DNA of 64,000 nucleotides, from contig JAUXQH010000013.1 of the NCBI GenBank assembly GCA_030685065.1, positions 17,994-81,993 on the forward strand, read 5' to 3'. The notes below the pieces were generated by a model, which searched no databases, was not told where the DNA came from, and saw nothing but the letters and a program-made list of their open reading frames with translations. Source of the stretch: Pseudomonadota bacterium. GTDB taxonomy: Bacteria; Myxococcota_A; UBA796; SXON01. Shown here piece after piece: positions 18,237-27,244 of this stretch. Each line of letters begins with the position of its first letter. Positions within the stretch are counted from its first letter, which is position 1. Position numbers and translations under genes: made by a program.

Positions 18237-19363
18237 CGGCGCGCCTCCTCGTAGACCCTCTGGTGGGCCGCCGCGACCTCCCCGTAGTCGAGGTGGCGCG
18301 CGATGTAGCGCCGCCCGCGCTCCACCATGGCGCGCGCGGCGGCGCGGTCCGAGAGCAGCGTGCGGAGCGCTCCGCGCAGCGCCTCTACGTCCCCTCCCGC
18401 CACCAGCAGCCCCGCGCCCGCCTCCCCGATGAGCTCGCCGCATCCACAGTCGCCGCCCACGACGACCGGCGCGCCGCACATCAGCCCCTCGAGCGGCACC
18501 AGCCCGAACACCTCGTGGGTGGAGGGGTAGGCGAGCACGTCCGCGTCCACGAGCAGCGCGAGCCGCTCGGGGCCCTCCAGCGTGCCCGCGTGGTAGACGC
18601 CGCGTGGCAGCGCCATCCCGCGCGCCGGCCCCGCGAGCACGAGCCGGGCGTCGCCCATCGAGCCGTCCGCGAACGCGGCGGCGAGGGTGTCCACGCCCTT
18701 CCGCGGCGTGATCTGACCCAGGTAGGCGACGATCGGCCCCGAGCCGAGCCCGTGGGCGGCGCGAAAGGTCCCGCGGGGCGGCAGCGCCTCGAACTCTTCG
18801 AGCCAGAGCCCGTTGGGGATTCGGGCCACGCGATCCCCGTGCACGCCCGCCGCGAGGACCTGGCGCACCTCCGCGCGGCTCGTGGCGATCACGCGATCCG
18901 CGCGCCGCGGCACGTCGCCGTCGAACAGCGTGTCCCAGAGCCGCTTCGCCCCGATCTTCCGCTCGATGCGCGGGAGCGTGCCGTGCGGGGTCATCACCAC
19001 CGGCAACCCCGCCGCGCGCGCCGCGCAGAAAGCCTGGAAGTTCAGCAGGTTCCGGTGGGCGTGCAGGTGCACGAGATCGACGCCCTCGAGCGGCGGCGCG
19101 CCCCGCGGAAGGTAGAGCTGGTGGGCCCAGGCGAGGCGGTTGGAGGCCACGCGGGAGACGACGACGTCGATGCCGTCGAGCGTACGTCGCGCCGGGACGG
19201 GCGCGCGCCGCGTCGCGTCGTACACGTCCGTGGTCCAGACGCGGACGTCGAGCCCGGCGCGCACCTGGGCACGGGCGAGCCCATGCACCGCGCGCGGGAT
19301 GCCACCGTACGCCCACGTGGGGGGAAAGCAGGGCGTGACGTGCAGGACGCGCATCGGCGCCAT
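18233..19363 (-). CDS. Glycosyltransferase family 4
   Basis: Cytoplasmic GT-B glycosyltransferase of 376 residues that would add a sugar to a lipid-linked or polysaccharide acceptor. The N-terminal domain opens with RVLHVTPCFPPTWAYGGIPR, the usual acceptor-side loop. The C-terminal domain has GPIVAYLGQITPRKGVDTL and the donor-binding EX7E motif in EVFGLVPLEGLMCGAPVVVG. Either ATG 19363 or ATG 19354 could be used. Its TGA overlaps the GTG of the membrane/TPR gene, so the two form an operon that probably serves one surface polymer. Confidence 0.87.
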   Translation of the reverse strand: MAPMRVLHVTPCFPPTWAYGGIPRAVHGLARAQVRAGLDVRVWTTDVYDATRRAPVPARRTLDGIDVVVSRVASNRLAWAHQLYLPRGAPPLEGVDLVHLHAHRNLLNFQAFCAARAAGLPVVMTPHGTLPRIERKIGAKRLWDTLFDGDVPRRADRVIATSRAEVRQVLAAGVHGDRVARIPNGLWLEEFEALPPRGTFRAAHGLGSGPIVAYLGQITPRKGVDTLAAAFADGSMGDARLVLAGPARGMALPRGVYHAGTLEGPERLALLVDADVLAYPSTHEVFGLVPLEGLMCGAPVVVGGDCGCGELIGEAGAGLLVAGGDVEALRGALRTLLSDRAAARAMVERGRRYIARHLDYGEVAAAHQRVYEEARR

Positions 19364-19414
19364 GGTTGCACGGCTGGCGGTGAGGGGCTACGTCCCGCCG
19401 CCGAGAGGCTGCCC

Positions 19415-19783
19415 ATGCGCGCGACCACCCTCCTGCTCGTCTTCTCCGCCGCCCTCCTCGGTACCGGCTGTGGTCCCGACTGCTATTCGTCCTGCGAGAA
19501 AATTTTCGGGGACGCCGCGGGCGAATGTGACATCCCCATCCCCGGCAAGGAGGGAGAGTCCGGCCGGCAGGAGATGATCTCGCAATGCGTCTCGCACTGT
19601 GAGCAGGCGATGCGCCGCAACGGCGACGTCGGCGATTATTCTCCGAACGAGCGGGCCAGCGGGGATGACGACATCTCGCTGGAAAATGAGAAACAAGCGG
19701 CCTTGTGGATGGACTGCGTGTCCGAGACCAGCTGCGACAACCTCGACAAGAACTACTGTGCGCCCGTCAAGAACTACCCGTAG
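19415..19783 (+). CDS. Small Cys-rich lipoprotein (tandem copy 1)
   Basis: A 122-residue lipoprotein: signal peptide ending LLGTGC, then a short domain with paired cysteines (CYSSCEK, CVSHCEQAM, CVSETSCDN), which would form disulfides in the periplasm or at the surface. It is homologous to the next gene (TGC-x-P-x-C start, same Cys spacing). The ATG at 19415 is 50 bases from the divergent GT4 gene. Function unknown. Confidence 0.72.
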   Translation: MRATTLLLVFSAALLGTGCGPDCYSSCEKIFGDAAGECDIPIPGKEGESGRQEMISQCVSHCEQAMRRNGDVGDYSPNERASGDDDISLENEKQAALWMDCVSETSCDNLDKNYCAPVKNYP

Positions 19784-20063
19784 CGCGTCGCTCCTCCTCG
19801 GCGGTCTGCTCCTGCTCACCGGTTGTCAGCCCACCTGCGAGCAGGTGTGCGACAAGCTCGTGGCGTGCGACAATCCGGGCACCGAGCGGATGGACAGCCC
19901 CGAGTGCGAGGAGTCCTGCAACACGCAGAAGGACACCTACGCCAAGTGGACCGACACGCAGCTGCGCGCCACGATGGACGACCAGCTCTCCTGCCTGAAC
20001 GAGGCGACGTGCGGGGAGATCGCCGAGGGCGCCTGCTACGACGAGGACCTCTGGTCCTTCTGA
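19758..20063 (+). CDS. Small Cys-rich lipoprotein (tandem copy 2)
   Basis: A 101-residue lipoprotein, most likely started at the GTG at 19758, inside the last 26 bases of the previous gene; no ATG fits ahead of the signal peptide (LLLGGLLLLTGC). Cys-rich domain with CEQVCDKLVAC, CEESCNTQ and LSCLNEATCGE, similar in spacing to the upstream gene, hence a tandem duplicate. Its 3' end overlaps the convergent ThiE-like gene by 28 bases. Function unknown. Confidence 0.68.
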   Translation: MRPSRTTRSASLLLGGLLLLTGCQPTCEQVCDKLVACDNPGTERMDSPECEESCNTQKDTYAKWTDTQLRATMDDQLSCLNEATCGEIAEGACYDEDLWSF

Positions 20064-20632
20064 AGCCGGTCCTTCTGATCCGGGTCCGTCTGATCCCAGG
20101 CGGCGCGCCATGCGCCGACCGCCTCGGCCACGTCGGGCGCTCCGAAGATCCCGCCCATCCCCGCCACGCCCTGTGCGCCCGCGGCGCGGCAGCGCCCCAC
20201 CCGTTCGGGCGACACACCGCCGAGCGCCACCGCACCCTCGACGCGGAGCGCTGACACCCCGAGCGGGCGGCGCCGATCCGTCGGCTTCGACGGAGAGCGC
20301 CAGATCGGGGAGAGCAGGGCCCAGGATGCGCCCGCGGCGCGCGCGCGTCGCACCTCGGCCGGGGAGTGCGCGCTGACGCTGAAGGGGCCGGCTCCGAATG
20401 GAGGCGCGACGTCGCTCGCGTAGTGGAGCGAGACCGGCAGGTTCGCCGCGAGATCGAGGGCGCCGGGCATCCGCGTGTGCAGCACGAGCCGGTACGGCCA
20501 CGCCTCGGCGAGGGCGGCGAGGCCGGGCGGGAGCGCGCTCTCGCGCACGATCACGCGGTCGATGCCCGCCACGAGCGCGGCGCGAACGCGGTCGTAGAGG
20601 TCCGGGCCGCCGCAGGTGATCCCGACGATCAC
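20036..20632 (-). CDS. ThiE/TenI-family protein (thiamine phosphate synthase or thiazole tautomerase)
   Basis: TIM-barrel protein of 198 residues. The start is GTG 20632, which overlaps the stop of thiG (GTGA). [20 protein letters not shown] and [20 protein letters not shown] match the conserved strands and phosphate-binding GG of ThiE/TenI, but the GVHLGQ segment of true ThiE is replaced ([11 protein letters not shown]), which favours a TenI-like thiazole tautomerase or a divergent ThiE. Coupling to thiG supports a thiamine role. The C-terminal tail ([19 protein letters not shown]) is an odd repetitive acidic/basic stretch that overlaps a convergent gene. Confidence 0.75.
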   Translation of the reverse strand: MIVGITCGGPDLYDRVRAALVAGIDRVIVRESALPPGLAALAEAWPYRLVLHTRMPGALDLAANLPVSLHYASDVAPPFGAGPFSVSAHSPAEVRRARAAGASWALLSPIWRSPSKPTDRRRPLGVSALRVEGAVALGGVSPERVGRCRAAGAQGVAGMGGIFGAPDVAEAVGAWRAAWDQTDPDQKDRLQKDQRSSS

Positions 20633-21396
20633 CGGTTGATGATGCCTTCGAGCGGGCTGCTGGCGGACCCGTAGAGCTTGCGGGGGATCCGCCCGGCGCC
20701 CCGCGCGAGCTCGCCGGCCTCGACGCCGAGGCGCATCGCACGCGCCATCCTCACGGGGTCCTTCGCGCCGGCCACCGCCGTGTTCAGGAGCACGGCGTCC
20801 GCTCCGAGCTCGAGCGCGAGCGCCGCGTCCGATGCGGTGCCGACCCCGGCGTCCACGATGACGGGCACCTTGGCCTGCTCGACGATGATGCGGAGGTTCG
20901 TCGGGTTGCGGATGCCCAGGCCCGAGCCGATCGGCGCGGCGAGCGGCATCACCGCGGCGCAGCCGATCTCGGCGAGGCGCTTGCACAGGACCGGATCGTC
21001 CGAGATGTAGGGGAGCACGATGAAGCCCTCCTTCACGAGCACCCGCGCGGCCTCCAACGTGCCCTCGGCGCAGGGGAACAACGTGTCGGGATCCCCGATG
21101 ACCTCGAGCTTGATCCACGCCGTGCCGAGGAGCTCGCGTGCCAGGCGCGCGGTGAGGATCGCGTCCTCCGCGGTGTAGCAGCCGGCCGTGTTGGGCAGGA
21201 GCTGGATCTTCGCCTGGTCGATGAAGTCCAGGATGTTCTCGCCCCGCGGCGCGCCCAGGTCGACGCGCCGGATCGCGAGGGTCACCATCTCGGTGGCGGA
21301 CGCCTCGTGGCAGGCGCGCATCGTGGCGAAGTCGGGGTACTTACCGGTGCCGAGGAGGAGGCGGCTCTGGAAGGTGCGGTCGGCGATCTGGAGCAT
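20629..21396 (-). CDS. thiG: Thiazole synthase ThiG
   Basis: Makes the thiazole phosphate ring of thiamine from deoxyxylulose phosphate, dehydroglycine and ThiS-thiocarboxylate. Its 255 residues are the usual length. RLLLGTGKY at the start, the catalytic Lys in [30 protein letters not shown] and the phosphate-binding [20 protein letters not shown] are all present and intact. It lies 19 bases after a lipoprotein gene and is coupled to the ThiE/TenI-like gene. ThiS, ThiF, ThiH/ThiO and ThiC are not here, unless the MoaD/ThiS-like protein at 37621 serves as ThiS. I see no TPP riboswitch in front. Confidence 0.95.
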   Translation of the reverse strand: MLQIADRTFQSRLLLGTGKYPDFATMRACHEASATEMVTLAIRRVDLGAPRGENILDFIDQAKIQLLPNTAGCYTAEDAILTARLARELLGTAWIKLEVIGDPDTLFPCAEGTLEAARVLVKEGFIVLPYISDDPVLCKRLAEIGCAAVMPLAAPIGSGLGIRNPTNLRIIVEQAKVPVIVDAGVGTASDAALALELGADAVLLNTAVAGAKDPVRMARAMRLGVEAGELARGAGRIPRKLYGSASSPLEGIINR

Positions 21397-21415
21397 GGGG
21401 GCGTCTAACCCGAGG

Positions 21416-22603
21416 TCAGTCCGCGATCCGCTGAACCTTCACGCCGATCTTCTCACCCTCGAAGCGAATCGTCGTCTCCATCGGACGATCGGCGAACCAG
21501 CGCGGGGCCGTCGGGATCATGGCGACGGACACGGTGTCGGGCCCTGTCCAGCTGCAACGGACGCGCCCCGTGCCGTGGCCCGGCTGCCCCGCGATGTCGA
21601 TCGCGAAGGCGGACTCGACCGTACCCTCGAAGGGGCGGCGCAGATCCGGGAGGGCGGGCCGGAAGATCACGTCGGTCACCGGCACGTCGACGCCCACCTG
21701 CCACGCCTGCGCGCGATCGAGCTCGCCGTCCACGAAGTGGTAGCGGAGCGACACCACCGGCCCCTCCCGCCGGGCCCACCCGTCCTCGACCGTCCACGTT
21801 TCCGTGGCCTGGGTCGGCCAGGGCGCCGCGCTTCCCGGGCGCACCAGCGTGAAGCCGCCCGGGCTCGGCGTCTGCGCGAAGTCCGCGATCGCGAAGCCGC
21901 CCTGGGTCTGCGCGAGGAGGATCTTGAGCGGCACCAGCCCGAGCAGGCGCTGGAGCGGCCAGACCTTGCCGCCGATGCTCACCGAGGCCTCGCCGCCGGT
22001 GCGGAAGAGGTGAAGGTCGAGCAGCGCGGCGACCGCGGCGCGGCTGTGCCCCATCGTGTTGCCGTTCCGCGGCTTCGAGGGCTGGGTCGGCATGCGGCCG
22101 CGGTAGGTCACGTCGACCGGCTCGCCCGCGGGGTTCGTGTAGACGAAGCGGAGATCCGCGGTGTCGGCGGTGGAGTGGTCCGTGACCACCAGCGGCCCCG
22201 AGATCCGCGGCGCGGGCACCTCGGGGATCCACGAGGTGATGTCGGGGAGGTCCGCGACGATGCCCTGGTTGCCGTTCGAGTCGGCGTCCTTCGCGAGCCA
22301 GAGCGGGCCCGACGGGAGGTCGAGGCGGGCGTACTCGTGCATGTCCCAATCCGGGTGGGTGCTCACGAGCACGACGTCGAGCCCGTAGCGCAGGCCCCAC
22401 ACCTGGAGGGGGATCACCGGGAACTCGACGCGGGGGCCGGCGGTGTAGCGCGCGGCGGAGGGCACGCGGGCCTCGAAGGCGGCTCGTTCGCCGGCGGACA
22501 GCGCGGGCGGGCCGGGGAGCATCTTCGAGAGGCCGCACGCGGTGAGGAGCGGCAGCGCCAGGAGCGCGCTCGCGGCGCCCAGGTGCCGGCCCCGGGGCGC
22601 CAT
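21416..22603 (-). CDS. Lipoprotein of unknown function coupled to porin
   Basis: A 395-residue lipoprotein from the ATG at 22603 (lipobox LPLLTAC); the four extra codons of the longer frame would overlap the porin more. Mature protein is strand-rich without a family I recognise; segments such as [20 protein letters not shown] and [19 protein letters not shown] look ordered. The ATGA overlap with the porin gene upstream and the 19-base gap to thiG imply co-transcription. Possibly the periplasmic partner of the porin. Confidence 0.62.
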   Translation of the reverse strand: MAPRGRHLGAASALLALPLLTACGLSKMLPGPPALSAGERAAFEARVPSAARYTAGPRVEFPVIPLQVWGLRYGLDVVLVSTHPDWDMHEYARLDLPSGPLWLAKDADSNGNQGIVADLPDITSWIPEVPAPRISGPLVVTDHSTADTADLRFVYTNPAGEPVDVTYRGRMPTQPSKPRNGNTMGHSRAAVAALLDLHLFRTGGEASVSIGGKVWPLQRLLGLVPLKILLAQTQGGFAIADFAQTPSPGGFTLVRPGSAAPWPTQATETWTVEDGWARREGPVVSLRYHFVDGELDRAQAWQVGVDVPVTDVIFRPALPDLRRPFEGTVESAFAIDIAGQPGHGTGRVRCSWTGPDTVSVAMIPTAPRWFADRPMETTIRFEGEKIGVKVQRIAD

Positions 22604-24060
22604 CAGAACGCCCACGCGGCTTCGGCGACCACGTCATGCGCGACCGGCAGCAGGCTGTCCTGCGGCACGTTCATCTCCCAGGTGGCGCCGAGGCGCACCA
22701 CGTGGGCGGGCGCGACCGCCCAGTTCAGCCATCCACCCGCGGCGGGCGACCAGCGCGCGTCCGGAAGGTCGAAGCCGGCCACGGGATCGACGAACTGGAA
22801 GCGGCCCACGAGCTCGACCGACTCGAGCAGCGCGCCCTTCACCGGGAAGACCCACGCGCCGCTGGCCGAGGCCGCCGAGTAGAAGGTGTCGAGCCGATCC
22901 TCGGTGGTGGTGCCGACGATGCCCTCGATCAGGAGCCGCTGGGAGGGGCCGCGCACCTCGACCGCGAGCTCGACCTGGGCCTGTTCGCCCGAGCCATCCA
23001 GCGCGCGCGCGCCGTAGAGGCCCGACACCGACACCGCGAGCAGGTCGATCGGCGCGGCCGAGACCCGGGCGATGAGATCCTTCCCGTTGTTCTGGTCGAG
23101 CGAGGCGCCGCCGCTGCCGTTGAGCAGCTGCACATCGAACGCCCAGCGTTTTCCGAGCTCGCCGTGCCATCCGACGCCGAGATCCTCGTCGGGGATGAGG
23201 CCCTCGCGCCGCGCGAGATCGGCCCGCCCCTCGCCGGCGAACACGTAGCGCTCCTCGTAGGTGTCCCGCACGCCGAACGCGGGCTCCTGGAGGCCCACCC
23301 GCACGTCGTGACGCAGCGCGTTTTCTGCGGCGGCGCCGTCGGTCGAGCCGCCGAAGCTGGCCCCGAGGTAGACCTCCCGGCCCTGCACGGACCAGCCTCC
23401 GGCCCAGTCCGCCACGTCGAACGTGATGCCCGTGTTCGTGTAGGACGTGGTGTGGTCGTCCTGGCGGAACTCGATGGCCATCCGCCCGTAGAACGCGCGG
23501 CCGAGCCGCACGTCGAGGATCGGGCGGGCGCGGGAGACGTTGAAGCCCGCGGCGGCCGCGCCGTCGAGCTCGCTCCCCAGGCGCTCCAGGTTTGCGGCGG
23601 TGAAATCGATCCGTACGTCCCCACCGAGGGTGACGCTCGGACGGGCCACCGACGACGCGCCGAGCGCGCGGGGGGCCTCGGGGAGCGGGGCCGAGCGGAC
23701 CATGGGGGCGGGAGGCGTCGCCGCCGGCTCGGGTGGCGTTCCGGGGGGGGGGGCGGGCTGCGTTCCGGCGTGCGCCGCGGACGGATCGGCGGACGGCGCG
23801 CCGTTGATCCACGCGAGCGCCAGGGTCGGCACGTGGTTCCACGGGGTCCACTCCCGCGCGTCCGCTCCCCGCACCTCGTGCAGAGCGGACGGAGAGGCCC
23901 TGACGAGCGCGAGGATCTCGGCGACCGTGTACTCCCCCGAGAGGTCGGGCCCGCGGTAGTCATAGACGACGGACGGCGAGGCCTGGCCCGTCTCTGAGTT
24001 CGGGGCCGGCGCTGCCTGGGCGGGAGCGGAGAGGGTGGCGATGGAGAGGAAGCACAACAT
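22603..24060 (-). CDS. Porin-like outer-membrane protein with N-terminal GYF_2-like domain
   Basis: A 485-residue exported protein. After the signal peptide (cleavage near AQAA), residues about 30-80 (GEYTVAEILALV, then EWTPWNHVPTL) resemble the GYF_2/DUF4339 fold, normally a peptide-binding module. A Pro/Ala linker (about 88-125) is followed by a phosphate-selective-porin-like barrel (RARPILDVRLGRAFYGRMAI, SVQGREVYLGASFGG) ending in AEAAWAF with a terminal Phe. The linker is coded by a run of eleven C on the coding strand (23753-23743), a candidate slippage site. Coupled by ATGA to the lipoprotein downstream. Confidence 0.72.
   Translation of the reverse strand: MLCFLSIATLSAPAQAAPAPNSETGQASPSVVYDYRGPDLSGEYTVAEILALVRASPSALHEVRGADAREWTPWNHVPTLALAWINGAPSADPSAAHAGTQPAPPPGTPPEPAATPPAPMVRSAPLPEAPRALGASSVARPSVTLGGDVRIDFTAANLERLGSELDGAAAAGFNVSRARPILDVRLGRAFYGRMAIEFRQDDHTTSYTNTGITFDVADWAGGWSVQGREVYLGASFGGSTDGAAAENALRHDVRVGLQEPAFGVRDTYEERYVFAGEGRADLARREGLIPDEDLGVGWHGELGKRWAFDVQLLNGSGGASLDQNNGKDLIARVSAAPIDLLAVSVSGLYGARALDGSGEQAQVELAVEVRGPSQRLLIEGIVGTTTEDRLDTFYSAASASGAWVFPVKGALLESVELVGRFQFVDPVAGFDLPDARWSPAAGGWLNWAVAPAHVVRLGATWEMNVPQDSLLPVAHDVVAEAAWAF
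23743..23753 (-). repeat. homopolymer tract, 11 C on the coding strand, inside porin gene
   Basis: Eleven consecutive G on the plus strand, within the Pro-rich linker of the porin-like gene. A one-base slip would stop production of the barrel. It is the longest single-base run I noticed in the window; other runs stop at about 8. Confidence 0.6.
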
Positions 24061-24098
24061 GCGCCGCCACCTCTATCGCTCGCGCGGGGCGACGGGCG

Positions 24099-25460
24099 CT
24101 AGTCGGCGAAGAACGGCGAGGCGAAGATGCGGTGCTCGGCCTCGCCCTGCATCGCGCGGATGCGCACGTACCGGGCCTCTCCCGACGGGATGGTCAGCAC
24201 GGTCTCCGCGGTCACCTGGCCGAAGGCATCGACGATGTCGACCGCCCATTCGGTCACCCGGGGATCGCCGAGCGTGACGGTGAGCACGATCGGCATGGCA
24301 GCGGCGGGAACGTCGTCACCCGGGAGGTAGCGCTCCCCATCGAAGCCCATCGCATAGATGACCAGCTTCTCCGCCGCCCACGACGCGGCGACGGTGTGGC
24401 GCGCCTCTACGATGTCGAACAGATCGGCGCGATCGAAGTGTGACCCCGTGACGATCGCGCCGGTCAGCGTGCCGTTGGTGTACTGGTCGTGCCAGGGCTG
24501 AGGCGACTTGGGGTTGGCCTCGAGATCCCGCACGCGCCCGGGCCCACCGGTCACCCGGCCGGGCTCGTCCATGTGGTTGTCGGTGCCGCCGACGAACCCC
24601 AGCTCGTGCCCCATCTGGAGCATGTACTGGATGGATCCGTCATCCACGTGGTGCTCGCTGCTGTAGCGCCACTCGCACCCCTCGGTCGCGACGCGAGTGT
24701 CACACTCGGAGCTCCCGTGCTCCGAGGCGATCTCGACCACCCTGTCGCCCTCCACCCAGCTCTCCGCGCTCGCCCAGTCGACCCAGGCCGGGCGGTCCTG
24801 CGCGACGTGGTGGAAGAACCCGATCGATCGCGACGGCGCGCAGCCCTCGATGTCGGGCACGGCCTGGAGCCGGGCGAGCAGCTCGGACGGGAGGATCGCC
24901 GGCTCGAGCGCGGAGTACTGGTATCGCTCGGTTCCGTACGACACCACGCCGGTGCCGTGGCAGGAGGGGATCCGCCACGCGGAGCAGCCCTCGACATCCT
25001 CGACGAGGACGGTGCGGTGGGTGGCCTGGTAGAGGTCACCGATCGATCCGTCGCAGGACGAGGTCCATTCGTAGCCCATGATGCCGAAGGCGGACGTCCC
25101 CTCGGTCGCCCGGACGAGCTCCTGCATCCGCGTCCAGATGTCGATGTCGACGCCTTCGTCCGGCCTCAGGTAGCGGGTGAACTCGGCGTGGTCCGTCAAC
25201 GCGGCGAACCCCAGACCGTACGCGATGGCGCGCGGAAAGGCGTCCTCCGCCGGCAGGTCGCTGTCGGGCAGGCAGACGTTGTCCGGATCCTCGCAGCCGT
25301 CGTGCGAGAGGTTGGTGTGGTTGTGCAGGTCCCCCCACACGATCGTGGGATCGACCAGGACGGGGGGCGAGGTGTCGGCACCCGTGTCGTCGACCGGCTC
25401 CTCGACCGGGAGCTGGAAGCGGAGGCAGGCCGCGAGCGGCAGGAGGAGCAACGGTCGCAT
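24099..25460 (-). CDS. PHP-domain lipoprotein (DUF3604-like)
   Basis: Predicted exported lipoprotein of 453 residues: lipobox LPLAAC, short Asp/Thr spacer, then a PHP-type metal-dependent phosphoesterase domain. Metal ligands are visible in WGDLHNHTNLSHDG (about residues 42-55), AALTDHAEFTRY, and later FVGGTDNHMDEPG, the usual order of the PHP superfamily and the DUF3604 group. The C-terminal 120 residues are strand-rich. The substrate (phosphoester, nucleotide or sugar phosphate) cannot be told. It lies 38 bases before the porin gene and could head that operon. Another PHP lipoprotein lies at 59640-60989. Confidence 0.82.
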   Translation of the reverse strand: MRPLLLLPLAACLRFQLPVEEPVDDTGADTSPPVLVDPTIVWGDLHNHTNLSHDGCEDPDNVCLPDSDLPAEDAFPRAIAYGLGFAALTDHAEFTRYLRPDEGVDIDIWTRMQELVRATEGTSAFGIMGYEWTSSCDGSIGDLYQATHRTVLVEDVEGCSAWRIPSCHGTGVVSYGTERYQYSALEPAILPSELLARLQAVPDIEGCAPSRSIGFFHHVAQDRPAWVDWASAESWVEGDRVVEIASEHGSSECDTRVATEGCEWRYSSEHHVDDGSIQYMLQMGHELGFVGGTDNHMDEPGRVTGGPGRVRDLEANPKSPQPWHDQYTNGTLTGAIVTGSHFDRADLFDIVEARHTVAASWAAEKLVIYAMGFDGERYLPGDDVPAAAMPIVLTVTLGDPRVTEWAVDIVDAFGQVTAETVLTIPSGEARYVRIRAMQGEAEHRIFASPFFAD

Positions 25461-25558
25461 CGGATGGACAATTAGACCGGAGGACGCGCGATCGCCACCG
25501 ATTCGATCGAACCATGGTTCGCGTTGACGCGTCCCGGACTCCGCTCTAAGGTGCGTGG

Positions 25559-27217
25559 ATGATTCGGCGTCCCCCCGTGCTGCTGGTCCTCGCCGCCCTG
25601 CTCTCCGGGGGCGCGAAGTGTCGCTGGGAGGGGGAGCCCGTCGACACGGCGGTCGAGGACACGTCCGCCGACGCGGACACCGATACCGACGCGGATACCG
25701 ACACCGATGCCGACACGGACAGCGGCGGCACCGGGATCCCGTGGGTCACGGAGATCGAGCGGGACACCCGCACCTACGGCGAGATCGGCATCGAGGTCGT
25801 GACGTACGCGATCACGTCCGGAAACCCCACCGGCTACCGCGACGGAGACGGCGAGGATCCTCGCTTCCACGTCATCCGGCCCACCGACTTCACCGACGCC
25901 GACGCCGAGCACCCGGTGTTGATGTGGCTGCACGGCTCGGCCCAGGGCATCGAGGGGGACGAGGTGCTCGGCGCGCGCTGCGGGAGCGACGGCATCGAGC
26001 AGATCGTGAACGACACCGTGACCGCGCACCACTTCGTGGCGGCCGAGGTCGCGAACCGCGAGTGGATCTGGGTCGTGCCGGAGAACACGTGGTGTGATCT
26101 CTGGACCGGCCTCGGGGACGCCGATCCGGTCGATGCCGCGCATCACGGCACCGAGCACGTCCACACGATCCTCGACGCGCTGGAGAGCGGGTTCGACGGG
26201 TTGAAGGCGGATTCCGGCCGTATCTACGGGTGGGGCACCTCCATCGGCGGCTCCGGCATCGTCGTCGCGGCCGGGCGGGACACGCCTTCGCGGTTCGCGG
26301 CCATCATCGCGGACAGCGGGCCGGTCAACCCGGCGTCCTGGTACAACCTGCCCTCCGAGCAGCCCTACCTCGACCACATCCTCGGCGGCCCCGCCTACGG
26401 CAGCGACGGCGAGCCGACCCCCTACTTCCCGAACTACGAGCGCGCGGACGGCACCTTGCTCGTCGGCCAGGGCTCGTTCCGGGTGCCGCTCTTCCAGGTG
26501 TTCAACACCTACGACACGCTCGTGCCGATCCGCCAGAACGACGAGCTCGCCGCCCTGGTCGACACGCACTACGGCGCCGAGGGCGTCCGTTACTTCCATC
26601 ACGACGTGAGCCACCACGCTCCGTCGAACAGCTTCCATGTCCAGAGCGGCTACGAGCGGCCCCCGTTCAGCTACACCAGCCGGGCCGCCTTCGCCTTTCT
26701 GGATGGCGGGGGGGTGGCCTACTACGAGGCCGAGGACACCTGCGCCGGCGGGAGCTGCACCGTCGTCGCGGAGTCGGGCGCGGCGGTCCTCGAGGCGATG
26801 TCCGCATATTCGCAGGGGTCCGCGGTGATCCGCGAGGCCGCGCAGGGCGCTGGGATCATGTACGCCGGCCCGGTCCCGACCACGGTCGCGCGCGACGCCC
26901 CCGCCACCATCCTCCCGGTGATCGCGGGAGAGGACCTCTCCGCGGCCGCCCCGGGGGACGCCGTCGTGACGTTCGTCCTGCTCGTCGATGGCGCGGCCGT
27001 CAGCACGCACGTGGTTCAACGCGGAGATCTCGCCGCGGGCGCCGCCGAGACCCACGCCGCCTACTACGCCCAGGTCGGCAACACGACCTGGCTCGTCGAC
27101 CTCGACGGGGATGGCGACGCTGATCCGCTCCCCGACGGGGACCTCACCGTGGAGGTCACCTACGCCGGGCTCGGCAAGGTTTGGCTCGACGGGTTCTGGG
27201 TCCTCACGGGCGGTTAG
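25559..27217 (+). CDS. Secreted alpha/beta hydrolase (esterase/PHB-depolymerase-like) with CBM-like C-terminus
   Basis: A 552-residue exported protein. The signal peptide ends in LLSGGAKC, so it may be a lipoprotein, followed by a spacer of DTDTDAD units (27-57). The hydrolase core has LMWLHGSAQGIEGD (oxyanion region) and the nucleophile elbow GWGTSIGGSG; NTYDTLVP and DVSHHAPSN are plausible sites for the acid and the catalytic His. Residues about 390-552 open with YYEAEDTCAGG and look like a CBM6/CBM35-type domain. This layout suits attack on an extracellular ester polymer. Divergent from the PHP lipoprotein. Confidence 0.78.
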   Translation: MIRRPPVLLVLAALLSGGAKCRWEGEPVDTAVEDTSADADTDTDADTDTDADTDSGGTGIPWVTEIERDTRTYGEIGIEVVTYAITSGNPTGYRDGDGEDPRFHVIRPTDFTDADAEHPVLMWLHGSAQGIEGDEVLGARCGSDGIEQIVNDTVTAHHFVAAEVANREWIWVVPENTWCDLWTGLGDADPVDAAHHGTEHVHTILDALESGFDGLKADSGRIYGWGTSIGGSGIVVAAGRDTPSRFAAIIADSGPVNPASWYNLPSEQPYLDHILGGPAYGSDGEPTPYFPNYERADGTLLVGQGSFRVPLFQVFNTYDTLVPIRQNDELAALVDTHYGAEGVRYFHHDVSHHAPSNSFHVQSGYERPPFSYTSRAAFAFLDGGGVAYYEAEDTCAGGSCTVVAESGAAVLEAMSAYSQGSAVIREAAQGAGIMYAGPVPTTVARDAPATILPVIAGEDLSAAAPGDAVVTFVLLVDGAAVSTHVVQRGDLAAGAAETHAAYYAQVGNTTWLVDLDGDGDADPLPDGDLTVEVTYAGLGKVWLDGFWVLTGG

Positions 27218-27244
27218 AGAGGGGCCCCGCTCCCCGAGACCGCC

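Noticed and set aside
20629..21396. TPP riboswitch in front of thiG
   Set aside because: The upstream neighbour gene ends only 19 bases away and I see no THI-box sequence.
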